Position numbers and translations under genes: made by a program. A stretch of DNA of 8,581 bases from Candidatus Gastranaerophilales bacterium (GTDB lineage Bacteria; Cyanobacteriota; Vampirovibrionia; Gastranaerophilales; Gastranaerophilaceae), in the NCBI GenBank assembly GCA_905235825.1, contig CAJONH010000008.1, positions 1 through 8,581 of the forward strand, read 5' to 3'. The notes under the pieces are model-generated. The model did no database searches and was not told where the DNA came from. It saw only the letters and a list, made by a program, of their open reading frames with translations. Positions 5,623 to 8,581 of this stretch are shown here, piece after piece; positions within the stretch are counted from its first letter, which is position 1; each line of letters begins with the position of its first letter.

Positions 5623-5755
5623 TCCTTTTAACTACCCTGAATATAAATTTTTTCTCTTTTTTTATTTTTTGTTACATTAATTTAATTGTAATCATTTTTT
5701 GGCAACTTGATTTCTTGTTTCGTTTTTATATTTGTGTAATGGTAAGGAGTTAATT
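5623..5755. promoter_or_regulatory. Divergent promoter region with a TTACA/TGTAA inverted repeat
   Basis: This gap must carry promoters for both divergent genes. TTACA (5672-5676) and TGTAA (5687-5691) form an inverted repeat with a 10-bp spacer near the middle. TTGGCA at 5699-5704 is a -35-like hexamer for the plus strand, and its reverse complement reading TTGCCA serves the minus strand equally well; matching -10 elements at 16-18 nt are not convincing. The ribosome binding site AAGGAG (5744-5749) lies 6 nt before the ATG at 5756 and decides that start. Confidence 0.4.
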
Positions 5756-6679
5756 ATGTATATTTCTTCGACAGGTAACGTTAATTTTAATTCGTGTGTT
5801 AATAATTCTGTGATTGATGATTCTAAACAAAAAAATCTTTCTCAAGATTTTCTTGATTATGTAGATCCTCAAATTCGTAAAGAATACAATAAAAAAACTA
5901 ATGATTTTTTGTGTCCTAATGCCCTTAATTCTATAAATAGCAGGTTTCGATATGCTCAACCCGGAAAAAAATTAGAATTTTATAACAAATTGTCTGATTT
6001 TGAAATTGATATTGTTAATGCCATTGATGCCGCTTTTGATAAATTACCGCCGTTGACGGAAGACAGAACTTTTTATAGGGCTGTTGCTGGAAGGGACTTA
6101 CCTGATGAAATCCTTAACGCTCAACAGGGAGATACTATTATTCCTGATAACGGTTATTCACAAGTGGGTTTGTCTGAATATTATGCACAAAAATATCTGC
6201 CTAATGAACAATATAATCCTGTTTTATTTGAGATGAAATGCCCTAAAGGCAGTAAAGTTTCTCTCTCTAAGCATACCGGTACCGGCGCCGAAGAAGGTAT
6301 GCTTCCCAGAAATACTAAATTCAAAATATTAAGCAAAGAAAAGGTTAACTGCCCTATTGTCTATGCCGATTACTATACCGGTTCTCCGGTTTCGGAAGAC
6401 CGTTTCGTCACAAAGTATGTTTTAGAATACTTGATTCCTGAACAAAATAATACTTCTGATAATATAAACTCAGATAACTCTGAACAAAATTCCATTTGTA
6501 ATAACTCTACTGAAATTAAAAATACTCTCCCCTCTTTTTATACCGTTTATCCTAATATTAGTTCCGGTAAGGTTAATATTAAAAAATATAGTCCGCTCGA
6601 TATTGAATTATTAAATAAAATATCTAAATTAAATAATCAACAAAAAAATTCTTTGAATAAATTCCTTGAAACAATTTAA
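5756..6679 (+). CDS. ADP-ribosyltransferase-fold protein with altered catalytic motifs
   Basis: The 307-residue product resembles the ADP-ribosyltransferase exoenzyme family (R-S-E class). The first motif is TFYRAV with Arg108 for NAD binding. The second block, DNGYSQVGLSEYYAQKYL, begins at 131; it has the usual aromatic-Gly context and the following helix Ala, but QVG stands where STS is typical. The third block, AEEGMLPRNTKFKIL (178-192), has the catalytic Glu180 and the classic LPRxTKF strand, but Ala178 replaces the first residue of the (E/Q)xE pair. Residues 1-100 are mostly helical and Asn-rich at the start; 230-275 are a low-complexity Asn/Ser linker before a helical tail. There is no signal peptide. 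The ATG at 5756 has AAGGAG 6 nt upstream; a TTG 24 nt earlier is less likely. It is monocistronic, bounded by a strong terminator. It may modify a host or bacterial protein, act as an NAD hydrolase, or be inactive. Confidence 0.75.
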   Translation: MYISSTGNVNFNSCVNNSVIDDSKQKNLSQDFLDYVDPQIRKEYNKKTNDFLCPNALNSINSRFRYAQPGKKLEFYNKLSDFEIDIVNAIDAAFDKLPPLTEDRTFYRAVAGRDLPDEILNAQQGDTIIPDNGYSQVGLSEYYAQKYLPNEQYNPVLFEMKCPKGSKVSLSKHTGTGAEEGMLPRNTKFKILSKEKVNCPIVYADYYTGSPVSEDRFVTKYVLEYLIPEQNNTSDNINSDNSEQNSICNNSTEIKNTLPSFYTVYPNISSGKVNIKKYSPLDIELLNKISKLNNQQKNSLNKFLETI

Positions 6680-6704
6680 TTATTTTTATTTTCTTTGATA
6701 AAAT

Positions 6705-6750
6705 AAATAAAACTGACTTTTTTTGAGGTCAGTTTTATTTGTTTTGTTTT
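6705..6750 (+). terminator. Strong intrinsic terminator after the ADP-ribosyltransferase-fold gene
   Basis: Two perfect 13-base arms, AAATAAAACTGAC (6705-6717) and GTCAGTTTTATTT (6728-6740), enclose a 10-nt loop. The arm ends in T and continues into GTTTTGTTTT, giving the required U-rich tail. The A-rich left flank means it could work weakly on the other strand too. It lies 25 nt after the stop of the upstream gene and 24 nt before the next start codon, so it insulates the terminase genes. Confidence 0.85.
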
Positions 6751-6764
6751 TGTTTAGGAGGAAT

Positions 6765-7088
6765 ATGGTTAGAAAAAAAAAGTTATCAAATATTGAAAAT
6801 TTATCATACTCGAAAAATGAGTCGTTTGAAAATCTTCAGGCTGTTCAACAAATGGCTTTGAATAAAAAAGGAAAAGATGATGAACTCGCTCCCGATATAT
6901 CTCTTTTCTTAAAAGCAGAAGAACTTAAAGGTAAACTCTGCGGTCTTTATAATGATAAAGATAATCGGGATTCTCATATTAATATTATGGGCAGCGTTTT
7001 TATTGACGGAAATGAACTGCTCTTGAATGTCGGTGACAAGCCTAATACGGAGGAAAATATATTTTATAAAGATGATTCAATTACCTGA
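6765..7088 (+). CDS. Probable small terminase subunit-like protein
   Basis: The 107-residue product starts at an ATG 3 nt after a strong AGGAGG (6756-6761); an upstream in-frame TTG would start inside the terminator hairpin and is rejected. The N-terminus is basic (MVRKKK), then helical (ENLQAVQQMAL). The core LFLKAEELKGKLCGLYNDKD (48-67) resembles the KALELLGKxLGLF-type helix that follows the DNA-binding domain in many small terminases, and the Gly/Asn-rich tail suits a beta strand region. No helix-turn-helix is evident and the protein is shorter than most small terminases. The position directly before, and overlapping, a large terminase gene is the main support. A small terminase recognises the phage genome and loads the large subunit onto it; this one would need another means of DNA recognition, or be a reduced or different adaptor. 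Confidence 0.5.
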   Translation: MVRKKKLSNIENLSYSKNESFENLQAVQQMALNKKGKDDELAPDISLFLKAEELKGKLCGLYNDKDNRDSHINIMGSVFIDGNELLLNVGDKPNTEENIFYKDDSIT

Positions 7089-8382
7089 AATTTTAAATGT
7101 TCCGGATAAATTAATTCCGGTTATTACTAATATTAACAACTTTAATTACTTTTTAATCGAAGGAGGAAGGGGTGGTGGTAAATCTCAAAGTATTGCCAGA
7201 ATTATTTTATGGCTCGCTGAAAAAAGAAATGTAAGAATTTGCTGCGGCAGGGAAACTCAATCTACTATTTCTGACAGCGTTCATAAAATTCTTTTTGACT
7301 TGATTAATGAATATAACTTAAATTTTACCGTTAAATCAAATAAAATTATCCATAATATATCAGCTTCAAGCATTATTTTTAAAGGCTTTAGAGAACAAGG
7401 CAAGGTTAATATTAAAGGTCTTGAAGGTATTGATATATTATGGATTGATGAGGCTCAGGCGATTACTAAATCTACTCTCGATATTATTATCCCCACTATC
7501 AGAAAAAAGAACTCTATCGTTATTTTTACAATGAACAGGCTACTTCGCAATGACCCTGTTTTCTCTGAATTCATTTCAAGGGATGATTGTCTTCATATTA
7601 AAATTAATTACTACGACAATAAGCATTGCCCCCAAAAACTCATTGATGAAGCTCTCAGATGCAAACAACGCAATATTTTAGACTATGAGTATATTTGGGA
7701 GGGCAATCCCCTTGATTCTTCCAATGATTTCTTGTTCTCTGCCATTAAACTTGATAAAGCAAAAAATCTCGTTTTTCGTGATGAAAATTATCGCTGCATT
7801 AAAGCTCTTTCTGTTGACCTCGCCGGTAACGGCGGCGACCTCTGTGTAGCCAGCTTGATTACCTCTAAAAGTTCAACTCAATGGTTGCTCGAAAAACAAG
7901 AACATTGGTCTGAACCCGATACCGACATAACTAAAGGCAAAATCATTAATATGTATGCCCGCTATAAGCCTGATTTACTTATTCTTGATGCCGACGGTCT
8001 TGGCTACTCTATTTATGTCAGCATTAAAAACGTTATCCCTAAAACAATTAAATTTAACGGCGCCGCTTCATCTAATCGTCCGAATGCCTTGAACAGGCGT
8101 GCCGACGGTTATCTCACTCTTAAAGATTATATCGACAACGAATGGCTGAAAATTTCTTCCGATTTTACTATCTCTCAATTGGAATATATTAAAAAATCCT
8201 ACAAGCCTAACGGTCAGATTTTTATTCAGTCTAAAAAAGAAATGAAATCCGAACACGGCGAAAGTCCTGACTTCGCTGACAGTTTGATGATGGCAATTTA
8301 TGCCGTTAATTATTATTCCTATCTCATTGATGAACAGGATGAAGCCGTTATTTTAGAGTCAAATTTTGATCCTTATATTTAA
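7072..8382 (+). CDS. terL: Phage terminase large subunit (PBSX-type), complete
   Basis: The 436-residue product is a two-domain DNA-packaging motor. The ATPase domain has Walker A GGRGGGKS (31-38), Walker B ILWIDEAQ (122-129, Asp126, Glu127) and the coupling motif FTMNR (152-156). YEYIWEGNP (206-214) marks the inter-domain linker typical of the PBSX/Terminase_3 group. The RNase H-like nuclease domain keeps all three acidic sites: Asp249 in SVDLAGNGGD, Asp306 in LILDADGLG, and Asp400/Asp403 in SPDFADSLMM. Length and motifs fit an intact enzyme that cuts concatemeric phage DNA and pumps it into a prohead. The ATG at 7072 overlaps the preceding gene by 17 nt, suggesting translational coupling; GGAGG lies 18 nt upstream, rather far. 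An in-frame ATG at 7027 would add 15 residues but has no better ribosome binding site. A terminator follows instead of a portal gene. Confidence 0.95.
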   Translation: MIQLPEILNVPDKLIPVITNINNFNYFLIEGGRGGGKSQSIARIILWLAEKRNVRICCGRETQSTISDSVHKILFDLINEYNLNFTVKSNKIIHNISASSIIFKGFREQGKVNIKGLEGIDILWIDEAQAITKSTLDIIIPTIRKKNSIVIFTMNRLLRNDPVFSEFISRDDCLHIKINYYDNKHCPQKLIDEALRCKQRNILDYEYIWEGNPLDSSNDFLFSAIKLDKAKNLVFRDENYRCIKALSVDLAGNGGDLCVASLITSKSSTQWLLEKQEHWSEPDTDITKGKIINMYARYKPDLLILDADGLGYSIYVSIKNVIPKTIKFNGAASSNRPNALNRRADGYLTLKDYIDNEWLKISSDFTISQLEYIKKSYKPNGQIFIQSKKEMKSEHGESPDFADSLMMAIYAVNYYSYLIDEQDEAVILESNFDPYI

Positions 8383-8413
8383 TTTTTCTTTCTTGACTTG
8401 CTTTTATTAACTT

Positions 8414-8458
8414 GAAAGCAGAAAATCTTGCTCCTTTTTTCTGCTTTCTTTTCTTTTT
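8414..8458 (+). terminator. Strong intrinsic terminator after the large terminase gene
   Basis: GAAAGCAGAAAA (8414-8425) pairs perfectly with TTTTCTGCTTTC (8437-8448) around an 11-nt loop, followed by TTTTCTTTTT. It begins 32 nt after the terminase stop. It ends the packaging transcript and separates it from whatever lies downstream. Confidence 0.88.
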
Positions 8459-8490
8459 ATTTCTGCATTGCTTTTTATATCTTATTTGTT

Positions 8491-8508
8491 TAGTGTGTGT
8501 TCACACTA
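8491..8508. promoter_or_regulatory. Operator-like inverted repeat near the window end
   Basis: TAGTGTG (8491-8497) and CACACTA (8502-8508) form a perfect 7-bp inverted repeat with a TGTT centre, richer in G and C than the surroundings. TTGTTT at 8487-8492 could be a -35 element, with the repeat then lying between it and a weak -10 such as TATTCA (8507-8512). No T-run follows, so it is not a terminator. It may be an operator for a downstream gene outside the window. Beyond it, 8509-8581 holds no gene I can support. Confidence 0.35.
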
Positions 8509-8581
8509 TTCATATCTTGTCGAAATAAATACAAAACACTGCCCCGCTTCCTCTAATATTAAAATTCTAAGTTCAACCTAA

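Noticed and set aside
5457..5753. Hydrophobic plus-strand ORF opposite the membrane protein gene and the divergent promoter region.
   Set aside because: It is an antisense shadow rich in Phe, Tyr and Leu and has no ribosome binding site.
1..8581. CRISPR arrays, tRNA or rRNA genes, insertion sequences or an integrase with att sites.
   Set aside because: I found no regularly spaced repeats, no cloverleaf-like segment, no transposase or integrase motifs and no convincing flanking repeats.

Overview
This is an AT-rich bacterial window with eight protein genes on both strands, a leading non-coding region that probably encodes a structured small RNA, and several clear intrinsic terminators. A TonB C-terminal domain protein with a signal peptide suggests a double-membraned cell. 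The Asn-rich N-termini, low GC and the mix of secreted or effector-like proteins remind me of uncultured gut Gastranaerophilales (Vampirovibrionia/Melainabacteria). That taxonomic guess comes from memory of protein style and is not proven by any marker here.

Layout. Positions 1-652 hold no convincing gene. They contain a terminator of an upstream gene (60-86), a promoter-like block with two direct repeats (110-148), a candidate non-coding RNA ending in a strong terminator (about 155-392) and a perfect palindrome containing TATAAT (421-436). Next come a small zinc-ribbon-like protein (653-1018) and a membrane-anchored AAA+ ATPase (1206-2528), both on the plus strand. Three genes then run on the minus strand: an uncharacterised single-pass membrane protein (4681-5592), a calpain-like cysteine peptidase (3348-4520) and a secreted TonB-C protein (2525-3292). 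The TonB-C gene has its own near-consensus promoter that appears to make a leaderless mRNA, and it ends tail-to-tail with the AAA gene through a shared TTAA. A divergent promoter region separates this set from a plus-strand ADP-ribosyltransferase-fold protein (5756-6679), which ends in a 13-bp-stem terminator. Finally there is a two-gene phage packaging module: a small-terminase-like protein (6765-7088) overlapping a complete large terminase (7072-8382), closed by another strong terminator.

How the genes may work together. The terminase pair marks a prophage, prophage remnant or domesticated packaging module. The middle genes (AAA ATPase with a transmembrane anchor, membrane protein, cysteine peptidase, ADP-ribosyltransferase fold) look like accessory or effector cargo rather than housekeeping genes. 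No single known defence or secretion system is recognisable. The most unusual points are the candidate RNA, the leaderless promoter, the ADP-ribosyltransferase with altered catalytic motifs, and the transcriptional isolation of the terminase genes from any portal or capsid gene.
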